From contig NZ_BAABIS010000001.1 of NCBI RefSeq assembly GCF_039542905.1, positions 5,766,001 to 5,830,000 of the forward strand: a stretch of DNA of 64,000 nucleotides, written 5' to 3'. Made by a program: the position numbers and the translations under genes. This DNA is from Kitasatospora terrestris (GTDB taxonomy: Bacteria > Actinomycetota > Actinomycetes > Streptomycetales > Streptomycetaceae). The notes beneath the pieces were generated by a model that ran no database searches, was not told the origin of the DNA, and saw nothing but the letters and a program-made list of their open reading frames with translations. Of the stretch, positions 1 through 12,164 are shown piece by piece; position 1 is the stretch's first letter; each line of letters begins with the position of its first letter.

Positions 1-537
1 GTCGAGAACGGCGTCAAGCTCTGCGCCACCTCCAACACGCTGCCCGAGAAGCTCGGCGAGGGCCGGTTCGCCGCCGCCGACTTCCTCCGCGAGATCCAGG
101 GCCTGTCCGGGCACTTCCGGCCGGTCCGGATCGACGGCCAGGACTACCGGCACCGCGGCCTGCCCGCCGCCCCGCCGCCGTACGCCGACGCCGACGTCGA
201 CGCCCGCGCGGGCCGGACCGCCGGCGCCTCGCTGGACGACTTCGACGGCCTGCTGGAGCACCTGAAGTCCGTCCACCCGAGCCGCTACGGCGCGCTGCTC
301 GACGACGTCCAGGCGGTCTTCCTGCGCGGCGTCCGCCAGGTCGACGACCAGTCCACCGCGCTGCGCCTGGTGGTCCTCGCCGACCGCATGTACGACCGCG
401 AGCTGCCGATCACCGCCTCCGGCGTCCCGTTCGACCAGGTCTTCACCGAGGAGATGCTGCGCGGCGGCTACCGCAAGAAGTACCTGCGGGCGGTCTCCCG
501 GCTGGTCGCCCTGGCCCGGGACAGCGCGAAGCCCTGA
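1..537 (+). CDS. zapE: AFG1/ZapE-family AAA ATPase, C-terminal part only
   Basis: The reading frame is open from base 1 and ends at TGA 535-537; the N-terminal part, with the Walker motifs, lies outside the window. The visible 178 residues open with the AFG1/ZapE signature around TSNTLPEKLGEGRF, followed by DFLREI and an RIDGQDYRHR-like strand, and end with YDRELPI and VFTEEML segments typical of the family tail. AFG1/ZapE proteins are AAA-type ATPases linked to cell division or protein quality control; the role in actinobacteria is not settled. It ends 32 nt before uvrB, which has its own promoter in the gap. Confidence 0.8.
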   Translation, partial: VENGVKLCATSNTLPEKLGEGRFAAADFLREIQGLSGHFRPVRIDGQDYRHRGLPAAPPPYADADVDARAGRTAGASLDDFDGLLEHLKSVHPSRYGALLDDVQAVFLRGVRQVDDQSTALRLVVLADRMYDRELPITASGVPFDQVFTEEMLRGGYRKKYLRAVSRLVALARDSAKP

Positions 538-540
538 TCG

Positions 541-563
541 TTGTCAGTGACGGGACGTACGGT
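541..563 (+). promoter_or_regulatory. RecA-NDp-type DNA-damage promoter of uvrB
   Basis: TTGTCAGTGAC at 541-551 is followed by 6 nt and TACGGT at 558-563. This matches the LexA-independent RecA-NDp promoter known in actinobacteria (TTGTCAGTGGC-N6-TAGGGT, activated by PafBC-type WYL regulators) at 10 of 11 positions of the first block. The -10 box ends 6 nt before the GTG at 570, so transcription should start at or next to the start codon and give a leaderless mRNA. Confidence 0.8.
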
Positions 564-569
564 GGAGTC

Positions 570-2660
<2,091 letters not shown>

Positions 2661-2796
2661 CCCCCGGGGGTAGGCCCTAGGGTATGGGGCGGGGGGCCGC
2701 CGTGCCGCCGTTCGGGTGGAACCGGGGGACGCCCGGGGACGTCCTGAGACACCTCCGGAACGCACCGGACATGCTCCGGGAAGAGAGGACAGCACC

Positions 2797-3375
2797 GTGT
2801 CGGTGAACCTGGCGAAGGGCCAGAGCGTCAACCTGCAGAAGTCCACCGGCGAGTCGCTGAGCGTCGTGCGGATGGGCCTCGGCTGGAAGGCCGCCGCCCG
2901 GCGCGGCCTCTTCGGCCGGCGCACCCGCGAGATCGACCTCGACGCCTCCGCCCTGCTCTACGCCGAGAAGACCCCCACCGACGTGGTCTTCTTCCAGCAC
3001 CTGGTCAGCAACGACGGCTCGGTCCGGCACACCGGCGACAACCTGGTCGGCGGCGTCGGTTCGGGCGGCGACGACGAGTCGATCCTGGTCGACCTGGCCC
3101 GGGTGCCGGTGCACATCACCCAGATCATCTTCACCGTCAGCTCGTACACCGGCCAGACCTTCCAGGAGGTCGAGAACGCGCACTGCCGGCTGATCGACGA
3201 GCTCACCGGCCAGGAGCTGGCCCGCTACGAGCTCACCGGCGGCGGCGCGCACACCGGCCAGATCATGGCCAAGGTCTCCCGCGACGGCAGCGGCTGGAAG
3301 ATGACCGCGATCGGCACCCCCGCCCGCGCCCGCACCTTCCAGGACATGCTGCCGGACATCGAGCCGTTCCTCTGA
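2797..3375 (+). CDS. TerD-family stress protein
   Basis: A single TerD domain of 192 residues. It begins with the typical SVNLAKGQSVNL strand, then RMGLGWK, an acidic IDLDASALLY segment, and GGDDESILVDL, the Ca2+-binding DDES-type motif. TerD/TerZ/CABP proteins are cytoplasmic calcium-binding components of tellurite- and stress-response systems. The GTG at 2797 is preceded by AAGAGAGGA at 2781-2789; longer upstream frames lack family homology. A TAGGGT hexamer at 2678-2683 may be its -10 box. The next gene, also TerD-related, begins 47 nt downstream, so they are probably cotranscribed. Confidence 0.92.
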   Translation: MSVNLAKGQSVNLQKSTGESLSVVRMGLGWKAAARRGLFGRRTREIDLDASALLYAEKTPTDVVFFQHLVSNDGSVRHTGDNLVGGVGSGGDDESILVDLARVPVHITQIIFTVSSYTGQTFQEVENAHCRLIDELTGQELARYELTGGGAHTGQIMAKVSRDGSGWKMTAIGTPARARTFQDMLPDIEPFL

Positions 3376-3422
3376 CCCCCGGTCACCGGGAAGAGAACGC
3401 CACAGGGGAGGAACGTCACCGC

Positions 3423-5513
3423 ATGGCCGCCGCCGAACTGGTGCGCGGGCAGAACCACCCGCTGCCGGGTACCCGGATCTCCGTCCGGGTCTCGGCGGCC
3501 GGGACGGCGGCCGCCGCCGTTCTGCTCACCGACGACAACGGTCGCCTGCTCGGCGACCCCGGGTACCTGCTGCACGAGCGGGCCCGAGAACTGCCCGGCG
3601 TCCGGCTGACCGCCGACGGCACCGTCGAGGCCGACCTCGACGCGCTGCCGGACGGGGTCCGCCGGGTGCTGCTGGCGCTGGTCCTGCCCGCCGGCTCCAC
3701 CGGGTTCGGGGCACAGGGCGAGCCGCGCGCCGAGGTCGTCGCGGACGGCGGGCACGCCGTCGCCGCGTTCACCCTCGCCGGGCTCGGCGGCGAGACGGCG
3801 GTCGTCGCCGTCGAGCTGTACGCGCGCGGGCCGGCCTGGAAGGTCCGCGCCGTGGGCCAGGGCTACCAGGGCGGCGCCGCCGCCCTGCTGGCCGACCACC
3901 ACGGACCGGCCGCCCTCGCCCCGGACCTGACGCCCGCCCCGGCCGCGGCCGGGGCCGGGCGTCCCGCGGGCACCGTGCCGACCGGCATCGACACCGCCCA
4001 CCCCGGGCGCGCGGCCACGTCCCCGGGGGACGTGGTCACGGACGCCGTCCCGGGCCCGGCGGGGATCGACACCGTGCACCCCCGCCGCCGTCCGACGGAC
4101 GCCGTGCCGACCGGTACGGCCCCGACGGACGCCGTGCCGACCGGTACGGCCCCGACGGACGCCGTCCCGGCCGACGCCGTCCCGTTCCCGCCCGGGATCG
4201 ACACCGTCCACCCGCGCCGCCGCCCGGAGACCCCGTCGCCGTCCGACGCGACCCCGACGGACGCCGTCCCGTTCCCGCCGGGGATCGACACCAGCCACCC
4301 CGGCCGGCCGACGGCGCCGCCGATGCCGAGCGGCCCGCCGACCGTCGGCATGCCCTCGCCGGCCGCCGCCGTGCCGCCCGGCACCCCGCCGCCGGTCGCC
4401 GGTGACGCCGCCGGGTTCACCATGGACGAGCGGCTCTACAACCAGGTCTGGGGCGTCTTCGAGGACGCCGCCCGCTCCGCCGCGGCCTACCGCTCGGCGG
4501 TGGACTTCGCCGACCAGCGCGAGGCCCAGGAGGTCGAGGCGCTGCTCTCCGACCCCCGGGCGCGCTTCGGCACGGAGGCGGAGTCCGGCCGGGCCCGGGC
4601 CCGGGCCCGCCGCGACGAGCTGGAGGGCCGGGCCCGCGAGGTGCGGGACCGCGACTCCGCCCAGCTGCTGGAGGAGCTGCGGGTGGTCGAGGCGGCGATG
4701 CCCGCCCCGATGGCCCGCTGGGACAGCCCGGCCTGGTCGGCCTGGCAGCCTCCCGAGGAGCCGCCGTTCGCCCTGCGCCTGGGCGACCTCCACCTGCCCG
4801 AGAACCCGGACCTCCGGGTGCCGATGCTGGTCCGCTTCCCCTCGACCCGGGGCCTGTGGGTGGACACCGGCAGCGGCGCGGAGTCGGACGGCCCGGGCAG
4901 CGTGCCGCTGGGCTCCGCCGACCGGAAGGCGTTCGCCGCCGGGGTGGCCAACGCCGCCGCGGCCCGGATGCTGGCCTGCTACCGACCGGGCGGCCTGTTG
5001 CTGCACGCGGTCACGCCCGGTGGCGACGCGGCCGGCGCGGTCGCGCCGTTCGCCCGGGCCGGGCTGCTGTCCGGGCCGCCCGCGACCGACGCGTCCCTGG
5101 TCACGGCGCTCCTGGAGATCCTGGTGGAGCGGGTCGACCTGGTGCAGATGGCGCGCCGGGCCGGCGCCCCGGTGGCGCTGCCGCCGCACATCGACCCGGC
5201 GGACCGGCTGCTGCTGGTGCACGACTTCCCGTACGGGTTCGACGACCGGACGCTGGCCAAGCTGCGCTACCTCGCGGAGGAGGGGCCGTCGGTCGGCGTC
5301 CACCTGCTGGTGGTGGCGGACCGGGCGGACGGCCGGGAGTACGGCCCGCTGCTGGACTCGTTCTTCCGCTCGATGACCCGGCTCGCCCCGGTCGCCCAGG
5401 ACTACCTGGCGGACCCGTGGGTGGAGCACCTGTGGACCTTCACCCCGGCCGTGCCCGCGCCCGGCGACCCCGCGCTGCCCGCCCTGCTCGACCGGATCGC
5501 CCGCGGCCGCTGA
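3423..5513 (+). CDS. TerD-like N-terminus, repeat-bearing linker and FtsK-like degenerate C-terminus
   Basis: A 696-residue protein following terD with the strong site AGGGGAGG. Residues 1-165 resemble a TerD-type beta-sandwich, ending VYARG-PAWKVRAVGQGYQGG, a stretch shared with the TerD protein at 58.7 kb. Residues 166-325 are Pro/Ala/Thr-rich and contain four GID-T/S-x-HP-G/R-R motifs starting at residues 188, 214, 258 and 287. Residues 340-430 are helical and rich in Glu/Arg. The remainder resembles an FtsK/HerA-like fold (RLLLVHDFPYGF as a Walker B-like strand, then VGVHLLVVADR), but no GxxGxGKS Walker A is visible. Domain calls are by eye. A role in Ter stress signalling is inferred from context. 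Confidence 0.72.
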   Translation: MAAAELVRGQNHPLPGTRISVRVSAAGTAAAAVLLTDDNGRLLGDPGYLLHERARELPGVRLTADGTVEADLDALPDGVRRVLLALVLPAGSTGFGAQGEPRAEVVADGGHAVAAFTLAGLGGETAVVAVELYARGPAWKVRAVGQGYQGGAAALLADHHGPAALAPDLTPAPAAAGAGRPAGTVPTGIDTAHPGRAATSPGDVVTDAVPGPAGIDTVHPRRRPTDAVPTGTAPTDAVPTGTAPTDAVPADAVPFPPGIDTVHPRRRPETPSPSDATPTDAVPFPPGIDTSHPGRPTAPPMPSGPPTVGMPSPAAAVPPGTPPPVAGDAAGFTMDERLYNQVWGVFEDAARSAAAYRSAVDFADQREAQEVEALLSDPRARFGTEAESGRARARARRDELEGRAREVRDRDSAQLLEELRVVEAAMPAPMARWDSPAWSAWQPPEEPPFALRLGDLHLPENPDLRVPMLVRFPSTRGLWVDTGSGAESDGPGSVPLGSADRKAFAAGVANAAAARMLACYRPGGLLLHAVTPGGDAAGAVAPFARAGLLSGPPATDASLVTALLEILVERVDLVQMARRAGAPVALPPHIDPADRLLLVHDFPYGFDDRTLAKLRYLAEEGPSVGVHLLVVADRADGREYGPLLDSFFRSMTRLAPVAQDYLADPWVEHLWTFTPAVPAPGDPALPALLDRIARGR
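4092..4169 (+). repeat. 30-bp tandem repeat inside the TerD-FtsK-like gene
   Basis: A 30-nt unit beginning CCGACGGACGCCGTGCCGAC is repeated exactly twice (4092-4121 and 4122-4151) and then partly a third time. It encodes PTDAVPTGTA decapeptides and keeps frame, so copy number could vary without breaking the gene. Confidence 0.85.
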
Positions 5514-5591
5514 CCCCCGAGGAGCCCCGAAAGGGCATTGCTCTTTACCTTCTTTACCTTCTCTTGGTGGATCTGTTAGCCTCGACGGGAG

Positions 5592-5699
5592 CGGAGGGGA
5601 GTATTCCCCCGCGGTGTTCCCGTCATCACGGGCGCCCGTTCCACGGGCGCCCCGGGGCACCGGCCGGGTCGGCGCGCCGACCGGTGGAAGAGACCTCCG
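5592..5699 (+). promoter_or_regulatory. yybP-ykoY-type manganese riboswitch upstream of terC
   Basis: The 5' half has GGGGAGTA at 5596-5603, followed by a C-rich strand and CGTCATCACG at 5621-5630. The 3' half has GAGACCTCCG at about 5690-5699. CGGAGG (5592-5597) pairs perfectly with CCTCCG (5694-5699) as helix P1. These are the conserved blocks of the yybP-ykoY aptamer, a Mn2+ sensor known to sit in front of terC/alx and other Mn exporters. The terC Shine-Dalgarno begins about 30 nt after P1. Family assignment is by consensus recall, not by covariance search. Confidence 0.72.
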
Positions 5700-5745
5700 G
5701 CAGTGACGATGTCCATTTCGCCTATTGCCGGAGGAGCAAGCAGTC

Positions 5746-6726
5746 GTGGACGTTTCCGTTGGCCTGTGGGTCGGGACGATCGGCGTCCTGGTCGCCCTGA
5801 TCGTGGCCGATTTCTTCATCGGCGGCCGAAAGCCGCACGAGGTCTCCATCAAGGAGGCCGGCACCTGGACGGTCGTCTGGGTGGTGCTCGCCGTGCTGTT
5901 CGGCGGATTCCTCTGGTGGTACGGCGGTTCGCAGCCGGCCGGTGAGTTCTTCGCGGGCTACATCACCGAGAAGTCGTTGAGCGTCGACAACCTGTTCGTG
6001 TTCATTCTGATCATGGGCAAGTTCGCCGTTCCGCGGATGTACCAGCAGCGGGTGCTGATGTTCGGCGTGATCATCGCGCTGGTGCTCCGGGCGGTCTTCA
6101 TCGCCGGCGGCGCGGCGATGGTGAGCACCTTCTCCTGGGTCTTCTACATCTTCGGCGCCTTCCTGATCTGGACGGCGTGGAAGCTGATCAAGGAAGCCCG
6201 GGCCGGCGAGGAGGAAGAGGAGTTCGAGGAGAACCGCCTCCTCAAGGCCATCGAGCGGCGCTTCCCCTCCACCGACAAGTACCACGGCACCAAGCTCTTC
6301 GTGGTGGAGAACGGCCGCCGGCTGATGACGCCGATGCTGATCGTCATGCTGGCGATCGGCACCACCGACGTCCTGTTCGCACTGGACTCGATCCCCGCGA
6401 TCTTCGGCCTGACCCAGGACCCGTACATCGTCTTCACCGCCAACGCCTTCGCCCTGATGGGCCTGCGCCAGCTGTACTTCCTGATCGGCGGCCTGCTGAA
6501 GAAGCTGGTCTACCTGTCGTACGGCCTGTCGGTGATCCTCGGCTTCATCGGCGTGAAGCTGGTGCTGCACGCGCTGCACGAGAGCGGCGTGCACGTGCCG
6601 GAGATCGGCATCCCGCTCTCGCTGGGCTTCATCGTGGTGGTGCTGGGCGTCACCACGGTCGCCAGCCTGGTCTCCTCCCGCCGGGCGGAGCGGCGGGAGC
6701 GCGAGGCGGAGAAGATCGACGCCTGA
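5746..6726 (+). CDS. terC: TerC/Alx-family integral membrane protein (probable Mn2+ exporter)
   Basis: A polytopic membrane protein of 326 residues with about eight or nine hydrophobic segments. It carries the TerC signatures: an acidic TEKSLSVDNLFVF segment in an early helix and TTDVLFALDSIPAIFG later, whose Asp residues are implicated in metal transport. A charged cytoplasmic loop (EEEEEFEENRL) separates the halves. TerC/Alx proteins export Mn2+ and were first named for tellurite resistance. GTG 5746 is used because GGAGGAG at 5730-5736 lies 9 nt upstream. The riboswitch upstream fits Mn-dependent control. Confidence 0.93.
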   Translation: MDVSVGLWVGTIGVLVALIVADFFIGGRKPHEVSIKEAGTWTVVWVVLAVLFGGFLWWYGGSQPAGEFFAGYITEKSLSVDNLFVFILIMGKFAVPRMYQQRVLMFGVIIALVLRAVFIAGGAAMVSTFSWVFYIFGAFLIWTAWKLIKEARAGEEEEEFEENRLLKAIERRFPSTDKYHGTKLFVVENGRRLMTPMLIVMLAIGTTDVLFALDSIPAIFGLTQDPYIVFTANAFALMGLRQLYFLIGGLLKKLVYLSYGLSVILGFIGVKLVLHALHESGVHVPEIGIPLSLGFIVVVLGVTTVASLVSSRRAERREREAEKIDA

Positions 6727-6750
6727 CCCCCGCGCCCGACACCCGCGACG

Positions 6751-6792
6751 ACGGAGGGGGCCACCCGGCAGCTGCCGGGCGGCCCCCTCCGT
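6751..6792. terminator. Bidirectional terminator between terC and the MBL gene
   Basis: ACGGAGGGGGCC (6751-6762) pairs perfectly with GGCCCCCTCCGT (6781-6792), and the loop folds into a second CCCGGCAG/CTGCCGGG stem. It lies between convergent genes. Confidence 0.85.
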
Positions 6793-6798
6793 CCGCGC

Positions 6799-7452
6799 TC
6801 ACCAGCCGCGCTCGCGCCACTCGTCGAGGTGCGGGCGCTCGGCGCCGAGCGTGGTGTCGTTGCCGTGGCCGGGGTAGACCCAGGCCTCGTCCGGGAGCAC
6901 GTCGAAGATCTTCTCGTTGACGTCCCGGAACAGGCTGGCGAAGGCCTGCGGATCCTTCCAGGTGTTGCCGACGCCGCCGGGGAAGAGGCAGTCGCCGGTG
7001 AACACGTGCGGGTGGCCCTGCGGGTCGTCGTAGACCAGCACGATCGCGCCGGGGGTGTGCCCGACCAGGTGCCGCACGGTCAGCCCGACCTGGCCGACCC
7101 GCAGCACGTCGCCGTCGTCCAGCAGCAGGTCGGTGCGGACGTCGATGCCCTCGGCGTCGATCCGGCCGGCGGCGGTGCGGGCGCCGGTGGCGGCGGCCAC
7201 CTCGGCCAGCGCGCTCCAGTGGTCGTGGTGCCGGTGGGTGGTGACCACGGTGGCCAGCCGGTCGCCGACGGTCTCCAGCAGCACCGGCGCCTCGGCGGCC
7301 GCGTCGATCAGCAGCTGCTCGTCGGTGGCCCGGCAGCGGAGCAGGTAGGCGTTGTTCTCGTACGGGCCGACCGCGATCTTGGTGATGATCAGGTGGGCGA
7401 GCTCCCGTACGTCCGGCGGGCCGCCGACCTTGACCGAGCCGTGGTACGTCAT
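6799..7452 (-). CDS. MBL-fold metallo-hydrolase, glyoxalase II-like
   Basis: A 217-residue metallo-beta-lactamase fold protein. It has the metal-binding motif THRHHDH, then HTPG, FTGDCLF with its Asp, and a late PGHGND histidine. This arrangement and size fit the small glyoxalase II-like hydrolases of actinobacteria, which hydrolyse thioesters such as S-acyl adducts of mycothiol. The substrate cannot be read from the sequence. It ends against the terC terminator and is followed upstream by the MDMPI-fold gene on the same strand, with an 84-nt gap. Confidence 0.88.
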   Translation of the reverse strand: MTYHGSVKVGGPPDVRELAHLIITKIAVGPYENNAYLLRCRATDEQLLIDAAAEAPVLLETVGDRLATVVTTHRHHDHWSALAEVAAATGARTAAGRIDAEGIDVRTDLLLDDGDVLRVGQVGLTVRHLVGHTPGAIVLVYDDPQGHPHVFTGDCLFPGGVGNTWKDPQAFASLFRDVNEKIFDVLPDEAWVYPGHGNDTTLGAERPHLDEWRERGW

Positions 7453-7536
7453 CGTGCCGCTCCTCGCTGCCGCCGCTTCGGGGTGGTCCCGTTCCGGGGT
7501 GTCTCGTTCCGGGGTGTCTCGATCATCATCCCGCGC

Positions 7537-8310
7537 TCAGCCCATCGGGGGCAGCTTCGGCAGGGCGGTGCGGGCGTCGGCCAGCTGCTCGCCGCCCCGG
7601 TGCACCTGGAGGCCGTCGCCGTCGGCCCGGCCGGACAGCCAGGCGGTGAGCGCCCGGACCGGGCCCTCGGCGGTCAGTTCGGGCGCGCCGGCGCCGGCGG
7701 CGGTGCCGAGCTGCACCCGCTGCCCGGTGTCCTCGGCGATCAGCAGCACCGCGTCCAGCCCGTCGACCCCGGCGAACTGCGCGCCGAGCCGGGCGAACTC
7801 GCGGCGGGCGAAGGCCTCCGGCCAGTGCGCGGGAGTGTGCCCGGCGTCCAGGTCGACGTGGTGGTACTCGACCTCGGCCAGCCGCTTCCCGGGCAGCTCG
7901 TGGACCGGGAAGGTGTACCCGGCGCGGTGCCGGACCGGGGCGCTCCACGCCGCGTCGGGCAGCAGGGCGGCGGCGTCCAGGAAGCGCCGGTGGCTGTCGC
8001 GCAGGTCGGCGAGGTGCTCGTCGAGCGGCCGGCCGGCGCCGGCCTCGATGTCCCGGTCCCGGGCCTCGGCGCTGGCGTACTGGGGAATGTCGCGGCCGGT
8101 GCGGGCGCTGTCCAGGAGGTTGACCAGGGAGTCGGCGTTGCGGGCCAGGTGGGTCAGCACGTGGCCGCGGGTCCAGCCCGGCAGGGCGGAGGGCCCGGCG
8201 ACCGCGGCCGGCTTCAGCCCGGCGACGGTGTGCAGCAGCAGCTCGGTGGATTCGACGGTCGCGCGCAGCGCTTCGGCCGCTCTGGCGGCGTCGGTCCGGG
8301 CGTCGGTCAT
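7537..8310 (-). CDS. Maleylpyruvate isomerase-family mycothiol-dependent enzyme (DinB-like fold)
   Basis: A 257-residue protein with an N-terminal four-helix DinB/MDMPI domain (LPGWTRGHVLTHLARNADSL, carrying the first metal-ligand His) and the later EVEYHHVDLDAG segment with the other histidines. The C-terminal domain is the small MDMPI_C type. Members use mycothiol as a cofactor for isomerase or transferase reactions; the substrate is unknown here. The ATG at 8310 has GGAGG about 6 nt upstream. Neighbouring a glyoxalase II-like gene supports a thiol-conjugate role, which is inference. Confidence 0.88.
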   Translation of the reverse strand: MTDARTDAARAAEALRATVESTELLLHTVAGLKPAAVAGPSALPGWTRGHVLTHLARNADSLVNLLDSARTGRDIPQYASAEARDRDIEAGAGRPLDEHLADLRDSHRRFLDAAALLPDAAWSAPVRHRAGYTFPVHELPGKRLAEVEYHHVDLDAGHTPAHWPEAFARREFARLGAQFAGVDGLDAVLLIAEDTGQRVQLGTAAGAGAPELTAEGPVRALTAWLSGRADGDGLQVHRGGEQLADARTALPKLPPMG

Positions 8311-8516
8311 GCGGTGGCCTCCGGGTGATCACGCTTCCGGGCGTTGCCCGGGCGGGTCCTGCGTCGTTGACGCTATCGCGCCCGGCGGACCTGTTCACTC
8401 ATTCGGGTGGACTCGGCTGGACAAGCTCGATATTCGAACGCCTGAGCTATAGGCTGGCTGCCGCATCCTGGAAGAAGTACACACTCATCTCGCCCCGGAG
8501 AAAGGCGCCAGAAGCA

Positions 8517-11396
<2,880 letters not shown>

Positions 11397-11427
11397 CCCG
11401 GCGGTCCGTGCCGGGTGACGACCCCGA

Positions 11428-11456
11428 GGGGGCGCGAGGCCGAGCCTCGCGCCCCC
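11428..11456 (+). terminator. Terminator of uvrA
   Basis: GGGGGCGCGAGGC (11428-11440) pairs perfectly with GCCTCGCGCCCCC (11444-11456) across a 3-nt loop. Confidence 0.85.
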
Positions 11457-11522
11457 TTCCGCTCTCATCCCCAGCGCATAGACTTCCCCGTCGACTTCGC
11501 TTCCGTCCCTGAGGAGACCGCC

Positions 11523-11990
11523 ATGACCGAGGCCGTCGAGAGCCCCGCCACCTCCCGCCGTACCCTGCTCTGCTGCGCCGCCGCGGTGCTCGCGGGCGGC
11601 AGCGCCGTCGCGGTCACCGGCTGCTCCTCGGACTCCGACTCCTCCTCGTCCGGCACGGGCGGCGCCGCCTCCTCCTCCGGGGGCGGCGCCGCCGGCGCGG
11701 TCGACCTGGGCGCGGCGAGCGAGGTGCCGGTCGGCGGCGGCAAGGTGTACCGCGACCAGAAGATCGTCGTCACCCAGCCCACCGCCGGGCAGTACAAGGC
11801 GTTCAGCGCCAAGTGCACCCACGCGGGCTGCGTGGTCGACCAGGTGACCTCCGGCCAGATCTCCTGCCCGTGCCACGGCAGCAAGTTCGCCGTTGCCGAC
11901 GGCTCGGTGTCGGCCGGCCCGGCGCCCTCCTCGCTGCCCGAGTACAAGGTCGCCGTCCAGGACGGCAAGATCCAGGTCACCAAGGCCTGA
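11523..11990 (+). CDS. Rieske [2Fe-2S] lipoprotein with Tat signal
   Basis: A 155-residue secreted protein. The N-terminus has a twin-arginine motif (SRRTLL), a hydrophobic stretch and a VTGCSS lipobox, so it should be exported folded by Tat and lipid-anchored outside the membrane. A Ser/Gly-rich linker is followed by a Rieske domain with CTHAGC and CPCHGS, the two Cys/His cluster-ligand pairs. ATG 11523 has GAGGAG upstream. Such small Rieske lipoproteins are common in streptomycetes; the redox partner is unknown. It is flanked by terminators and is probably monocistronic. Confidence 0.92.
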   Translation: MTEAVESPATSRRTLLCCAAAVLAGGSAVAVTGCSSDSDSSSSGTGGAASSSGGGAAGAVDLGAASEVPVGGGKVYRDQKIVVTQPTAGQYKAFSAKCTHAGCVVDQVTSGQISCPCHGSKFAVADGSVSAGPAPSSLPEYKVAVQDGKIQVTKA

Positions 11991-12005
11991 CCCCTCGTCA
12001 ACTCC

Positions 12006-12050
12006 CGGACGCCTCCTGCCCGCACCCCCGTGACGGGCGGGAGGCGTCCG
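12006..12050 (+). terminator. Terminator after the Rieske lipoprotein gene
   Basis: CGGACGCCTCCTGCCCG pairs with CGGGCGGGAGGCGTCCG, with one mismatch in 17 bp and an 11-nt loop. Confidence 0.8.
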
Positions 12051-12090
12051 TGCGTGTTCCCCATGGTCGGACGCCTCCGTCCCGGAGCAC

Positions 12091-12115
12091 CACGGCTTTA
12101 AGCCGTGCCTAAAAT
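12091..12115 (+). promoter_or_regulatory. Palindromic operator and -10 box of the ArsR-like gene
   Basis: CACGGCTTTAAGCCGTG at 12091-12107 is a perfect 8-1-8 inverted repeat, directly followed by TAAAAT at 12110-12115, a good -10 hexamer. The regulator starts at 12165. Autoregulation is inferred from this position. Confidence 0.6.
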
Positions 12116-12164
12116 GGTCGCGCCGGAAGCCGGTGACCGGACGGGCCTCGGGGGAGGACGGGCA

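Noticed and set aside
4092..4169. CRISPR-like array
   Set aside because: The repeats are tandem, contiguous and in coding frame, without spacers. No CRISPR array or cas gene was seen anywhere in the window.
8431..8455. Possible LexA box or RecA-NDp promoter before uvrA
   Set aside because: TCGAAC at 8434-8439 gives only half of a TCGAAC-N4-GTTCGA SOS box, and the block before TAGGCT does not resemble TTGTCAGTGGC.
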